Assembly (NCBI GenBank): GCA_020426425.1
Contig: JAGQQB010000097.1
Coordinates: 1 to 10,256 of the forward strand
From: Planctomycetaceae bacterium
GTDB lineage: Bacteria > Planctomycetota > Planctomycetia > Planctomycetales > Planctomycetaceae
Direction of reading: 5' to 3'
DNA length: 10,256 bases
Shown here one piece after another: positions 1 to 6,949 of this stretch. A model generated the notes under the pieces. That model saw only the letters and a program-made list of their open reading frames with translations. It had not been told where the DNA came from and made no database searches. The translations under genes and the position numbers were made by a program. Position 1 is the stretch's first letter, and every line of letters starts with the position of its first letter.

Positions 1-62
1 TTTTTCGGTTTGACGGTACCGTTCTTGGGTTCTCAGGATCTGACAACCACTGCCAGGACACG

Positions 63-1430
63 ATGTCCGCCACGAATTCCCAAGCATCGGACGCTGGGTC
101 GCTCCGCAGCATGCTGCGCCGAGTCGCAATTCTGTCAAGTGGGACGACGTTGTCGCACGTGCTGCTGTTCGCACTCAGTCCCCTCCTGTCACGACTGTTC
201 ACCCCGGCGAGTTTCGCCGTCTTTGGCTTTCATCAGGCGGCGCTGGCGGTCCTGGCCCTACTGATGACACTGCAATACGATGCGGCGATCCCACTCCCCA
301 AGGACGATGGCGAAGCACGCTGGCTGCTGGGCCTTGCATTGCGGATCGGGGGCATGATTGCCGGTGCGCTCACACTGGCAGCCCTTGGCTGGGGATTCAC
401 TCCATGGGCCAATCTGCTGTGGTTGCCAGCAGCAATTCTCATTCTGCTACCACTGTGCGCGCTGGGCGAGGCGGTGGCGCGCAGCTATCGGTTGATGTGC
501 GTCCGCCACGGGCATTTCCCAGCAATGAGCCAGGCCCGCGTTATTCAGGCGGCAGTCATGGGGACCAGTCATGTCGTGACAGGTTGCCTGGGTTGGATCA
601 CACTGGGACTGCCATTGGGGGATGCCTTGGGACGCTGGGTCTCGGCAGCGTGGTTTGTCTGGAGCTGTCGATCGTCGAAAAACGCAGCAGCCGCAGCCTC
701 CACAGTGGTGACTCCACCCTCGATCGATTGGCCCGAGTTCCGAAGATTGCTATGTCAGTACGCCCGGTTCCCGGTGTTTGTCACCCCCGGCGTGGTGCTG
801 GCGCTGCTCATCAATGTGTTTCCATCACTCCTCCTGCCGTGGCTGTACGGCGATCAGTTTGCGGGACAGTTCGCACTCGCGAATCGGTCCGTCTTGATGC
901 CACTGTTGATCATCAGTCAGGCGGTCACCCACGTTTACGTTTCCGATGCCGCGAAGTGCGTGCGACATCGTAATGCGGACCTGCGACTGTTGATTCGTCG
1001 AACCGCCTGGCAGATGGGAGCAGGCGGTTTGTTGCTCGCTGGCACGGCGGCAGTGACCGGGCCACTGCTGTTCCCGATCGTGTTCGGCCCCCAATGGCAC
1101 GTCGCGGGAGAAATCGTCCCACTGCTGGCGATTAGTGCGTTCGGACAATTTGTCGGCGGTCCGGTGAATCAGATTCTTGTGCTGCTGGGCAAAGAGACCC
1201 GCAAACTGATGCTTCATCTAGCGGGACTGCTGGGCGTTGGAATGGCGTTTCTCGGCAGTGCCTGGTTGGGGCTGGGCCCGATTCAGGCCACAGGCGTCTA
1301 CGCCAGCACCATCTTGGTGATCCAAGGCATGTACCTGTGGCAATCGCTGGTGATGGTGGAGGAACAGGTGGGGTACTGGGAAGTCGAAGCGAACCTCGCC
1401 GGAACCGCAGCTCAGTCGATGGCTGCGTGA
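63..1430 (+). CDS. Polysaccharide export flippase (Wzx/MOP-type oligosaccharide translocase)
   Basis: 455-residue integral membrane protein that probably flips lipid-linked oligosaccharide or polysaccharide units across the inner membrane. After a polar N-terminus of about 20 residues, hydrophobic segments follow at roughly residues 24-46, 51-71, 88-110, 116-134, 160-185, 236-261, 277-296, 319-341, 350-372, 383-404 and 408-428. This is the 10-14 helix pattern of the polysaccharide biosynthesis (MOP) family. Family-like signatures are the Tyr-x-x-Phe-Pro segment before a helix (residues 233-238, ARFPVF) and FGPQWHVAGE (341-350), equivalent to the FG-x-x-W-x-x-AG element seen late in these proteins. 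The start is supported by AGGA four bases ahead of the ATG. No glycosyltransferase lies in the window, so the substrate cannot be named; it may end a surface-polysaccharide cluster lying to the left. It converges on the pilin-like gene at 1568-1903. Confidence 0.82.
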   Translation: MSATNSQASDAGSLRSMLRRVAILSSGTTLSHVLLFALSPLLSRLFTPASFAVFGFHQAALAVLALLMTLQYDAAIPLPKDDGEARWLLGLALRIGGMIAGALTLAALGWGFTPWANLLWLPAAILILLPLCALGEAVARSYRLMCVRHGHFPAMSQARVIQAAVMGTSHVVTGCLGWITLGLPLGDALGRWVSAAWFVWSCRSSKNAAAAASTVVTPPSIDWPEFRRLLCQYARFPVFVTPGVVLALLINVFPSLLLPWLYGDQFAGQFALANRSVLMPLLIISQAVTHVYVSDAAKCVRHRNADLRLLIRRTAWQMGAGGLLLAGTAAVTGPLLFPIVFGPQWHVAGEIVPLLAISAFGQFVGGPVNQILVLLGKETRKLMLHLAGLLGVGMAFLGSAWLGLGPIQATGVYASTILVIQGMYLWQSLVMVEEQVGYWEVEANLAGTAAQSMAA

Positions 1431-1494
1431 GGCAACGTGGGGAGATTCCCCATGCAGACTCGTAGGGTCACCACATTTGGCGATCCCGCAATCG

Positions 1495-1529
1495 CAAGAA
1501 AGGCGGCAGATTCCAGGAACCTGCCGCCT
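1495..1529 (-). terminator. Intrinsic terminator behind pilin-like gene A
   Basis: A perfect 9-bp stem (AGGCGGCAG at 1501-1509 with CTGCCGCCT at 1521-1529) can be lengthened inward by TTC/GAA pairs. Read on the minus strand it is followed by TTTCTT, the U-tract expected of a Rho-independent terminator. It lies 38 bases past the stop of the gene at 1568-1903. On the plus strand no T-run follows, so it is unlikely to be a strong terminator for the flippase gene, although the stem itself is symmetric. Confidence 0.75.
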
Positions 1530-1567
1530 CCCCACGATGTTCAATTCAACTCACTTGAGCTGAGAAC

Positions 1568-1903
1568 TTAGCGACGGATGCGCTTTGGACCTTCAGGCTG
1601 TGGAGCATCGCAAGTGATGTCGCACTGGTTGTTGTCGCAATCGTCAGTGACGTCAGCGAAAGCCGAACCGCGGGTGAAGGCGTGAACACCACGACCGAAG
1701 TCGCTGTCCTTGTGGAAACCAGACACGTAGTAGCTCTGGTTCAGGCTACCGATCGCATCGGCAACGTCGTTCAGCTCGGTGTTGATGGCGTGCTGAACTT
1801 CGCTCAGACCAACGATCAGACCGATCACGAGGATGGTGGCAACGAGGACGAGCTCGGCCGAGACGATGAAGCCAGCTTCATCGTTAAGCAGTTGACGCAA
1901 CAT
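1568..1903 (-). CDS. Pilin-like single-helix protein with Cys-rich acidic tail, copy A
   Basis: 111 residues. Order: short leader MLRQLLNDEAG (1-11), hydrophobic helix about 12-33 with a buried Glu at 17, an amphipathic continuation to about 57 (LSEVQHAINTELNDVADAIG), a variable linker (58-72), then HAFTRG and a tail with Cys 89, 94 and 98 spaced C-x4-C-x3-C in an acidic context (DDCDNNQCDITCDAP). The layout recalls Flp/type IVb prepilins (a leader ending in Gly, a Glu early in the helix). However, the Glu is at +6 after the Gly rather than the canonical +5, so processing by a prepilin peptidase is inference. Copies B (2422-2745) and C (3324-3650) are close paralogues; A alone ends in KRIRR instead of KGI. 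AGGAG lies 8 bases before the ATG. A secreted or membrane-anchored filament subunit is the best guess; no assembly ATPase or peptidase gene lies in the window. Confidence 0.75.
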   Translation of the reverse strand: MLRQLLNDEAGFIVSAELVLVATILVIGLIVGLSEVQHAINTELNDVADAIGSLNQSYYVSGFHKDSDFGRGVHAFTRGSAFADVTDDCDNNQCDITCDAPQPEGPKRIRR

Positions 1904-1936
1904 TCTGTAAACTCCTGTGTGTGTTGTGTGTGACGC

Positions 1937-1987
1937 TCCCTGAGATGAGTTCGCAGGGAAAGAACGCTCGAAGAGGCGAACCTCTTC
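1937..1987 (-). promoter_or_regulatory. Two hairpins in the predicted leader of copy A
   Basis: Read on the minus strand, GAAGAGG-TTCG-CCTCTTC (1987-1970) is a perfect 7-bp stem closed by a UUCG tetraloop, an especially stable RNA loop. Just downstream, TCCCTG and CAGGGA (1959-1954 and 1942-1937) form a 6-bp stem with an 11-base loop ending 33 bases before the start codon. Both lie inside the transcript if the sigma-54-like promoter at 2104-2120 is used. Their role (mRNA stability, translation control or nothing) cannot be told from the sequence. Confidence 0.4.
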
Positions 1988-2103
1988 AGTTGATCAACCA
2001 ACGTCCACGGCAGACGGTGCTGACCGATGAAGAGACAGGTGCCGGCCCGTCACTTCGATTGCACGGTCACTGGTGACGTGGACCGTACATGAGGAAGCAC
2101 TCA

Positions 2104-2120
2104 AGCACGGCCTGTGCCCA
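2104..2120 (-). promoter_or_regulatory. Candidate sigma-54 (-24/-12) promoter of copy A
   Basis: On the minus strand the sequence is TGGGCACAGGCCGTGCT. GGCAC-N5-GTGCT matches the known sigma-54 consensus TGGCAC-N5-TTGCW with the essential GG and GC exactly 10 bases apart (GG at 2118-2117, GC at 2106-2105). The predicted transcript start is about 12 bases further on, giving a leader of roughly 190 bases. Copies B and C have matching elements at comparable distances, which is the main support. Because GCAC-N5-GTGC is also an inverted repeat, an operator is an alternative reading. Confidence 0.5.
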
Positions 2121-2196
2121 GTGCGGAAAGTGAACGTCGCCCACAAACACACAACAGCTCACAACCCGTTTCAATCAAACGTGTTGCAAGCATCGG

Positions 2197-2221
2197 GTCG
2201 CGGAGACCCAAGGTCCGCGAC
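2197..2221. repeat. Inverted repeat upstream of the copy A promoter
   Basis: GTCGCGGA (2197-2204) and TCCGCGAC (2214-2221) form a perfect 8-bp dyad around a 9-base centre. It sits about 80-100 bases upstream of the -24 element of the candidate sigma-54 promoter, within the usual range for an enhancer-binding activator site. It could equally be a hairpin in the 3' region of copy B. Confidence 0.35.
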
Positions 2222-2313
2222 GCAGCGAACAGAGGAATCGCGCCAAGGGTAGTTTACAAACGGTCAGGCGGATTTGTTGCGAAAGAGAATCACTCCGTGT
2301 TCATGGCCGGATC

Positions 2314-2384
2314 GTCCGACCACTGGAACATCCAGTGGCCGGGCACTTGATCCGACTCAGGCGGCTGCGAGAGCCGCCCGATCA
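2314..2384 (-). terminator. Two hairpins behind copy B, weak terminator candidate
   Basis: Hairpin one is GGCGGCT (2360-2366) with AGCCGCC (2372-2378), loop of 5, and an outer TGATC/GATCA pair (2348-2352 with 2380-2384). Hairpin two is CCACTGGA (2320-2327) with TCCAGTGG (2331-2338), loop ACA, extended to 2314/2344 past one mismatch. Both lie 38-108 bases past the stop of copy B. Neither is followed by a T-run on the minus strand, unlike the structures behind copies A and C, so termination here is less certain. Confidence 0.35.
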
Positions 2385-2421
2385 GGCCAGGATTCGCGAC
2401 TGTCATCCAATCCGCTGGGGA

Positions 2422-2745
<324 letters not shown>

Positions 2746-2809
2746 GGGGAGAGACTCCTGTGTAGTGGGTGATGTAGATGTGTTGACCTTGGTGTCACAT
2801 ATCGCCGTT

Positions 2810-2832
2810 GGCCTGATCACGGTCAGCAGGCC
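2810..2832 (-). promoter_or_regulatory. Hairpin in the predicted leader of copy B
   Basis: GGCCTG (2810-2815) and CAGGCC (2827-2832) form a perfect 6-bp stem with an 11-base loop, 64 bases before the start codon. On the minus strand it reads GCCTGC-N9-TCAGGC. This has the same frame as the CCCTGC-N9-TCAGGG hairpin in the leader of copy A (1937-1959), although the loops differ. Confidence 0.35.
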
Positions 2833-2906
2833 GCACCATCCTCTGGGACCGGCCAGATGATAAGGAGTGGTGACTGGAAACCAGCAACGTGGACACCGAT
2901 TCAGGT

Positions 2907-2922
2907 TGCATCACTGGTGCCG
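2907..2922 (-). promoter_or_regulatory. Candidate sigma-54 (-24/-12) promoter of copy B
   Basis: On the minus strand the sequence is CGGCACCAGTGATGCA: GGCAC-N5-ATGCA against consensus TGGCAC-N5-TTGCW. GG (2921-2920) and GC (2909-2908) are 10 bases apart. The predicted leader is about 150 bases. The dyad at 2978-2991 and the AT-rich region behind it lie where an activator site and a DNA-bending site would be expected. Confidence 0.5.
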
Positions 2923-2977
2923 TCGCGGCATGAACTGAGAATCCCTCGCCCGCGCGCCCCGCAAGGGTTGATGTCAC

Positions 2978-2991
2978 CGATGTTTACATCG
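2978..2991. repeat. Palindrome upstream of the copy B promoter
   Basis: CGATGT-TT-ACATCG is a perfect 6-bp dyad with a 2-base centre, about 57-70 bases upstream of the -24 element. It is a possible activator or repressor site. A related half-site (CGATGCTTGCA on the minus strand, 2185-2195) occurs at a similar distance upstream of the copy A promoter. Confidence 0.3.
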
Positions 2992-3020
2992 CCACCAGAA
3001 CAGTCGATACAAACCGTATA

Positions 3021-3033
3021 AATCAGTCGATTG
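3021..3033 (+). promoter_or_regulatory. IHF-consensus-like site in AT-rich region upstream of copy B
   Basis: AATCAGTCGATTG fits the IHF core consensus WATCARNNNNTTR at every specified position and lies in an AT-rich stretch about 100 bases upstream of the copy B -24 element. IHF-type bending between activator and sigma-54 promoter is well established in Proteobacteria. Whether this organism has a protein of that specificity is unknown, so this is suggestive only. Confidence 0.22.
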
Positions 3034-3246
3034 TATGAACTGGAGGATCTATTACATTGAGCGCTTAGCTGAATTAACGAATTGCTAATCAGGCATGTGC
3101 GAACTGAAACGAATTCGGAATAGACGCATGTGCGCCCCACTGCCGACCGCACGTCGTTGAGATCGACCTGATCCACCAGCCGGGGCATTCAGAAGTGCCG
3201 CTGACTCGAACGTGCCCGGCCGTGGCCTTGATCGCGGTTGTAACAC

Positions 3247-3291
3247 GAAAACAGGCCAGGCGCGATGTGAAGCACATCGCACCTGGCCTGT
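3247..3291 (-). terminator. Strong intrinsic terminator behind copy C
   Basis: ACAGGCCAGG (3251-3260) pairs with CCTGGCCTGT (3282-3291). After one mismatch, GCGATGTG (3262-3269) pairs with CACATCGC (3273-3280) around a 3-base loop, giving 18 bp of stem in all. On the minus strand TTTT follows the stem. It starts 32 bases past the stop of copy C and should isolate it from copy B. Confidence 0.8.
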
Positions 3292-3323
3292 GGTGTCGTC
3301 AGACCAATCAGTTGACGCGGAAC

Positions 3324-3650
<327 letters not shown>

Positions 3651-3854
3651 GTGTGAACACTCCCAAATGTTTGTTGTAATTCTGTGAACTTTGTGACTGT
3701 GAGTTGATTGAACGTGGGCACTGCTGCCCGCAAGCCTGTGATGGTTCGCGGGATGGAGAGAGGACTCGGTCTGCCATCTCCCCCAGTCCCGGACCGGCGG
3801 GACGAAAGATGTGAACAGGATTTGCGAAAAGCGCTGTCCAACCCTGGTGGGGAA

Positions 3855-3870
3855 AGCACTGTGTGTGCCA
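3855..3870 (-). promoter_or_regulatory. Candidate sigma-54 (-24/-12) promoter of copy C
   Basis: On the minus strand the sequence is TGGCACACACAGTGCT, which matches TGGCAC-N5-TTGCW with a single mismatch. GG (3869-3868) and GC (3857-3856) are 10 bases apart. It is the best of the three candidates. The predicted leader of about 195 bases is nearly the same length as that of copy A. Confidence 0.55.
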
Positions 3871-3927
3871 ACATCCATTAACGTCGAATGCGGAAGGGAC
3901 CCTGATCCGTAACCACTTACTCAAAAA

Positions 3928-3945
3928 CGACTTGCCTCTAAGTCG
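3928..3945. repeat. Inverted repeat upstream of the copy C promoter
   Basis: CGACTT (3928-3933) and AAGTCG (3940-3945) form a perfect 6-bp dyad with a 6-base centre, about 60-75 bases upstream of the copy C -24 element. The position fits an activator site, but the sequence is not shared with the dyads upstream of copies A and B. It could also serve mnmE, which starts 134 bases to the right. Confidence 0.25.
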
Positions 3946-4079
3946 CAGCAATCGATACAACCTGACGAGTTGGCGCGACGAGTACAAAGCGCGCTGTCCT
4001 CACTCGACGGTGTTTGGCGTTCTGAACAACATGTCCAGGCAGCGCACAGCCCGCTTTTCATCACGAGGCAACCTTCCCC

Positions 4080-5468
4080 ATGCATGGTGATGAAATCATC
4101 GCGGCCATCGCCTCTGCTCCCGGCGCCGGAGTCCGAGGGATCATTCGATTGAGCGGTCCCGCGTTGGACCACTTCCTGCGGCAGCTCTTCCCAAGCGAAG
4201 TCCTGGGACAAGGGACTCCTCGTCGCACCCAGGTCTCGCTGCAACCGGAATCGTGGAGCGCCCCAATTCCTGTCGCCCTCCACTTCTGGCCAACCCGACG
4301 CAGTTTCACCGGCGAACCACTCGCGGAACTGCACCTGCCGGGATCGCCTCCACTAATCAATGCCGTACTGACCGAAGCATATCGCCATGGCGCCAGGGCG
4401 GCTTTGCCGGGTGAGTTCACCCAGCGGGCCTTCCTCAATGGCCGCATCGATCTCCTTCAGGCCGAGGCAGTTCTTGGTGTGATCGACGCCGACTCGCAGC
4501 AGACGCTGCAGCAAGCGCTCAGCCAACTGGCTGGCGGCATCTCGGGACGACTCGGCGAACTGCGGGAGGAACTGCTGCTGCATCTTGCCGACCTGGAGGC
4601 CGGACTCGACTTCGTCGATGAAGACATTGAGTTTGTAAATCGGGAACAACTGGTTGAGCGATTGCGATCAGTTCAATTGGACCTGGAAGCTCTGCAGGCA
4701 CAGCAGTCGCAGCGGATGACCAGCACCGGTCGGGCCCAGGTGGTCTTGGCCGGGATGCCCAATGCTGGCAAGAGCACGCTCTTCAATGCGCTGTGTCACG
4801 AGGCGCATGCTCTGGTTTCCGATGTCGCTGGAACCACGCGTGACTACCTTCAGGCGCCGGTGCGCTGCGGCGAGCTGGAAATCGATCTCATCGATACCGC
4901 TGGCTGGGAAGATGAATTGCTGGAGTCGATCACAGTCGCAGCAGACCAGCAACGGGATGCACGTTACGTGCGTGCGGACCTGCTTATTTGGTGCCGGGCA
5001 TGTGATCTATCCGAGATCCAGGAACGGCATGATCAGTCACGACTGAATTCCTGCCTTGATCGGGGATTCCCAATCTTACTGGTCGAAACCAAAGCGGAAC
5101 TCGCTTTACGGGAAGCGAGCCAGATCGCGGCAGCCGCTCCGGAAGATCCAGCAAGAGTTGTCCAGGTCTCGGTGCATACTGGTGCGGGGGTCAATGAACT
5201 GCAGCAGGTGATTGCAGCGCGATTGCGAGAATTGAAAACGGATCGGAGCGAACTGATTCAATCTTCAGCGGCCCGCTGCCAACACGTACTGCATACGGCG
5301 ATCGAATCGTCAATTCGAGCTTGCACGCTCGCCGAACAGTCGGCCGGTGACGAACTGATCGCGGTGGAAGTGCGCGGCGTGCTCGACGCACTTGGCGAGA
5401 TTGTCGGCCAGGTCTATACCGATGATCTGCTCGACCGCATCTTCAGCAGATTTTGCATTGGTAAGTGA
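4080..5468 (+). CDS. mnmE: tRNA uridine-5-carboxymethylaminomethyl(34) synthesis GTPase MnmE (TrmE)
   Basis: 462 residues, normal length. MnmE acts with MnmG to modify the wobble uridine of certain tRNAs in the cytoplasm. Domains in order: N-terminal formyl-THF-binding/dimerisation domain (1-120, with IAAIASAPGAG at 7-17 and PGEFTQRAFLNGRIDLLQAEA at 110-130), helical domain (about 121-215 and 385-462), and the inserted G domain. G motifs: G1 GMPNAGKST (225-233, including the K+-coordinating Asn 228), G2 GTTRD (251-255), G3 DTAG (272-275). A Glu at 282 may correspond to the catalytic Glu 282 of E. coli. The C-terminal FCIGK (458-462) with its functional Cys 459 is intact. Oddities: G4 reads TKAE (337-340) instead of NKxD, and DTAG is followed by WEDE rather than the usual I/L-R-E. 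The start gives the expected MxxDEIIAAIA opening; a GAGG lies 11 bases ahead. Confidence 0.95.
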   Translation: MHGDEIIAAIASAPGAGVRGIIRLSGPALDHFLRQLFPSEVLGQGTPRRTQVSLQPESWSAPIPVALHFWPTRRSFTGEPLAELHLPGSPPLINAVLTEAYRHGARAALPGEFTQRAFLNGRIDLLQAEAVLGVIDADSQQTLQQALSQLAGGISGRLGELREELLLHLADLEAGLDFVDEDIEFVNREQLVERLRSVQLDLEALQAQQSQRMTSTGRAQVVLAGMPNAGKSTLFNALCHEAHALVSDVAGTTRDYLQAPVRCGELEIDLIDTAGWEDELLESITVAADQQRDARYVRADLLIWCRACDLSEIQERHDQSRLNSCLDRGFPILLVETKAELALREASQIAAAAPEDPARVVQVSVHTGAGVNELQQVIAARLRELKTDRSELIQSSAARCQHVLHTAIESSIRACTLAEQSAGDELIAVEVRGVLDALGEIVGQVYTDDLLDRIFSRFCIGK

Positions 5469-5766
5469 CCGCGACAACGACAACTCCCTGCCGATTGCTC
5501 ACTGCCGACCGCTGACGGAGTCGAGTTTCGATGCGATCTCAACAAGCGAGGCCGCAGAGCCCTCCTCGAATCTTGTGGGTGCGATTCGCCCCTCCCGACT
5601 CCGGCTGCTTCGCAGGAGGGTGAAGACGCTCGTCGGACGGATGGTCACATACCATCAGACGTACTCATCACGTGTCGTCGTCCGCATCCGGGCTACGCGC
5701 GCTGGACAGCTCGGTCTATAGTCTGTGCAACCAACTTCGCTTTACATCCAGCCAAACACTGCACCC
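5469..5766. other. Gap between mnmE and the DJ-1/PfpI gene
   Basis: Just under 300 bases without a believable gene. It contains a heptamer array (5488-5515), a nested hairpin (CCCTCC 5590-5595 with GGAGGG 5615-5620 and an inner CTGC-TTC-GCAG) that could end mnmE transcription although no T-run follows, and a TATAGT (5717-5722) that could be a -10 element giving a leader of about 40 bases for the next gene. No good -35 accompanies it. Confidence 0.4.
5488..5515 (+). repeat. Degenerate heptanucleotide repeat, four units
   Basis: CTGCCGA, TTGCTCA, CTGCCGA and CCGCTGA follow each other without a break (period 7, consensus YYGCYSA), starting 20 bases after the mnmE stop. They lie outside any gene. 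A second and larger heptamer system lies at 7724-7793. Confidence 0.5.
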
Positions 5767-6348
5767 ATGCCCGCTCCCAAGCTGTTGCTCCTCGCTGGCG
5801 ACTTTGTCGAAGACTATGAAATCATGGTCCCGTTTCAGGCGCTGCTGATGCTGGGCTACGAAGTCCACGCTGTTTGCCCCGGGAAGAAGTCCGGCGATCA
5901 AATCCGCACGGCGGTCCATGATTTTGAAGGAGACCAGACTTACAGCGAAAAGCCCGGTCACAACTTCACCCTCAATGCGACATTCGAGCAGATCGAAGTC
6001 ACGAGCTACGCGGGACTAGTGATTCCGGGCGGTCGTGCACCGGAGTACTTGCGGCTGAATCCAGAGGTCCTCAATGTCGTTCGCCATTTCCTCGATGCGA
6101 ACAAGCCAATCGCCGCCGTATGTCATGGCCTGCAGTTGCTCAGTGCCGCGAACGGATTGAAAGGCAAACGCTGCACCGCTTATCCCGCCTGTGGACCAGA
6201 GGTCACCAGTGCCGGAGGAGAGTACGTTAGCGTGAATGTCGATCAGGCGGTCGTTGACGGCAATCTGGTCACCGCGCCAGCGTGGCCTGCCCATCCTCGC
6301 TGGCTGGCGGAATTCGCCAAGCGGCTCGGAGCGAAGATCGAAGTTTGA
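5767..6348 (+). CDS. DJ-1/PfpI family protein (class I glutamine amidotransferase-like fold)
   Basis: 193 residues from the ATG at 5767. The family includes cysteine proteases/chaperones, deglycase-like and stress proteins; the reaction of this member is unknown. The opening KLLLLAGDFVEDYEIMVPFQAL (5-26) has the conserved acidic residue (Glu 15) that partners the nucleophile. VIPGGRAPEYLR (85-96) and AAVCHGLQLLS (116-126) carry the nucleophile-elbow Cys 119 and the adjacent His 120. Length is usual for a single-domain cytoplasmic member; no signal peptide. A GTG at 5725 would add 14 residues (MQPTSLYIQPNTAP), but these precede the normal first strand and look untranslated. No clear ribosome binding site is visible at either start. 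The next gene begins 63 bases downstream. Confidence 0.85.
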   Translation: MPAPKLLLLAGDFVEDYEIMVPFQALLMLGYEVHAVCPGKKSGDQIRTAVHDFEGDQTYSEKPGHNFTLNATFEQIEVTSYAGLVIPGGRAPEYLRLNPEVLNVVRHFLDANKPIAAVCHGLQLLSAANGLKGKRCTAYPACGPEVTSAGGEYVSVNVDQAVVDGNLVTAPAWPAHPRWLAEFAKRLGAKIEV

Positions 6349-6411
6349 ACGAAGTTGGCCCATCGTCGCGGGCGGCTGTCTGCAAGTAACTGAACGAGAC
6401 CACTGCTGACC

Positions 6412-6933
6412 ATGTATGAATTCACCCCCCAACTTCGTTCGTGCCCGATACTGCAGGGGTTGCAAGATTCGGAGTTACAGACGCTGTTAGATGTGGTCCA
6501 GTTCGAGGACTTCGACGCGGGCGACGAGATTCTGACCGAGGGGCTGCGGTATCAAAGCCTGTGGGTGCTACTGCAGGGAGAGTGCTCGGTTGTGAAGCGC
6601 GGGCCCCAGCAGAACAGTTGTCTGGCGGACTTGGGGCTGGGAAGCGTGTTCGGCGAGATGTCGTTCTACAGCTCCTCACCGCATTCGGCGTCGGTCATCG
6701 CCAAGACCTCAGTGCATACGATGCGACTCAACAAAGCGGATTACGACAAGCTGCGTCAGAAATCACCCGAGACCGCCTATACCATCGCCCTGAATGTGAT
6801 TCAGATTCTCTCCGAGCGAGTCCGCAGAATGGACCAGTGGACCTGCGAACTTGTCGAAAAGGACTGCACCCAGGCGCGGCACAAGGAGTGGCATGACTTC
6901 CGCGCCAAACTCTACACCGGTCTCGATCTGTAA
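6412..6933 (+). CDS. Stand-alone cyclic-nucleotide-binding-fold protein (Crp-type sensor domain, no DNA-binding domain)
   Basis: 173 residues. Residues 12-115 follow the cNMP-binding beta-roll: an entry helix (ILQGLQDSELQTLLDVV), FEDFDAGDEILTEGLRYQSLWVLLQG (31-56), then GSVFGEMSFYSSSPHSASVIA (77-97), the phosphate-binding cassette. FGE (80-82) is present, but the position that carries the phosphate-binding Arg in cAMP/cGMP binders (P-R-x-A) is His 91. Classic cyclic nucleotide binding is therefore doubtful and another ligand or a purely structural role is possible. The C-terminus (116-173) is a long charged helix ending in DFRAKLYTGLDL with no helix-turn-helix. It stops 16 bases before birA, so the two are probably co-transcribed. 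No strong ribosome binding site is seen; the start is chosen as the only methionine ahead of the domain. Confidence 0.8.
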   Translation: MYEFTPQLRSCPILQGLQDSELQTLLDVVQFEDFDAGDEILTEGLRYQSLWVLLQGECSVVKRGPQQNSCLADLGLGSVFGEMSFYSSSPHSASVIAKTSVHTMRLNKADYDKLRQKSPETAYTIALNVIQILSERVRRMDQWTCELVEKDCTQARHKEWHDFRAKLYTGLDL

Positions 6934-6949
6934 GTGGTGATTCGCCGCC

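Larger units (their letters stand above)
1904..2421. other. 518-base gap between copies A and B (predicted leader, promoter and hairpins, no gene)
   Basis: No convincing coding sequence is present; the plus-strand open frames here and across copy A are mirror images of the pilin-like coding. From right to left the gap holds a weak terminator candidate behind copy B (2348-2384), a CCACTGGA/TCCAGTGG hairpin (2314-2344), a GTCGCGGA/TCCGCGAC hairpin (2197-2221), a sigma-54-like promoter (2104-2120), and a predicted untranslated leader of about 190 bases with two hairpins (1970-1987 and 1937-1959) in front of copy A. Confidence 0.6.
2746..3323. other. 578-base gap between copies B and C (no gene; promoter, AT-rich upstream region, terminator)
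   Basis: No believable gene is present. On the minus strand, in transcription order, it holds the strong terminator of copy C (3247-3291), an AT-rich stretch (about 2996-3113) with an imperfect TTAGC...GCTAA palindrome (3065-3089 area), CAGTCGAT repeated at 3001 and 3024, an IHF-like site (3021-3033), the palindrome CGATGT-TT-ACATCG (2978-2991), the candidate sigma-54 promoter (2907-2922), and a predicted leader of about 150 bases with a hairpin (2810-2832). Confidence 0.55.
3651..4079. other. 429-base divergent gap between copy C and mnmE (no gene)
   Basis: No convincing coding sequence. It serves copy C leftwards and mnmE rightwards. Left part: predicted leader of copy C with a hairpin CCCGC-A-AGCC / GGTT-C-GCGGG (3727-3752) and a GTCCCG/CGGGAC dyad (3786-3803). 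Then comes the candidate sigma-54 promoter (3855-3870) and a CGACTT-N6-AAGTCG dyad (3928-3945). No clear sigma-70 promoter for mnmE stands out. Confidence 0.5.

Noticed and set aside
13..22. Palindrome ACGGTACCGT at the left edge
   Set aside because: A single 10-base palindrome, with too little flanking sequence in the window to interpret.
404..1217. Other-frame open frames inside the flippase gene (404-973 plus, 825-1217 minus)
   Set aside because: High-GC shadow frames without domain character; the 63-1430 frame has the coherent membrane pattern.
2049..2086. Overlapping dyads GTCAC-TG-GTGAC (2066-2077) and ACGGTC...GACCGT (2063-2086) just downstream of the copy A promoter
   Set aside because: Mutually exclusive short stems; too common in GC-rich DNA to call as an operator without conservation.
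3651..3878. 76-residue N-terminal extension of copy C (and 25-residue extension of copy B)
   Set aside because: Not shared among the paralogues, runs through the predicted leader, and the downstream ATGs have good Shine-Dalgarno sequences.
3932..3960. TTGCCT-N17-ATACAA as a sigma-70 promoter of mnmE
   Set aside because: Weak -10 match and an overlap with a dyad; such a match is expected by chance in this much intergenic DNA.
5725..5766. GTG start for the DJ-1/PfpI gene
   Set aside because: Adds 14 residues before the conserved first beta strand; the ATG at 5767 matches the family start.
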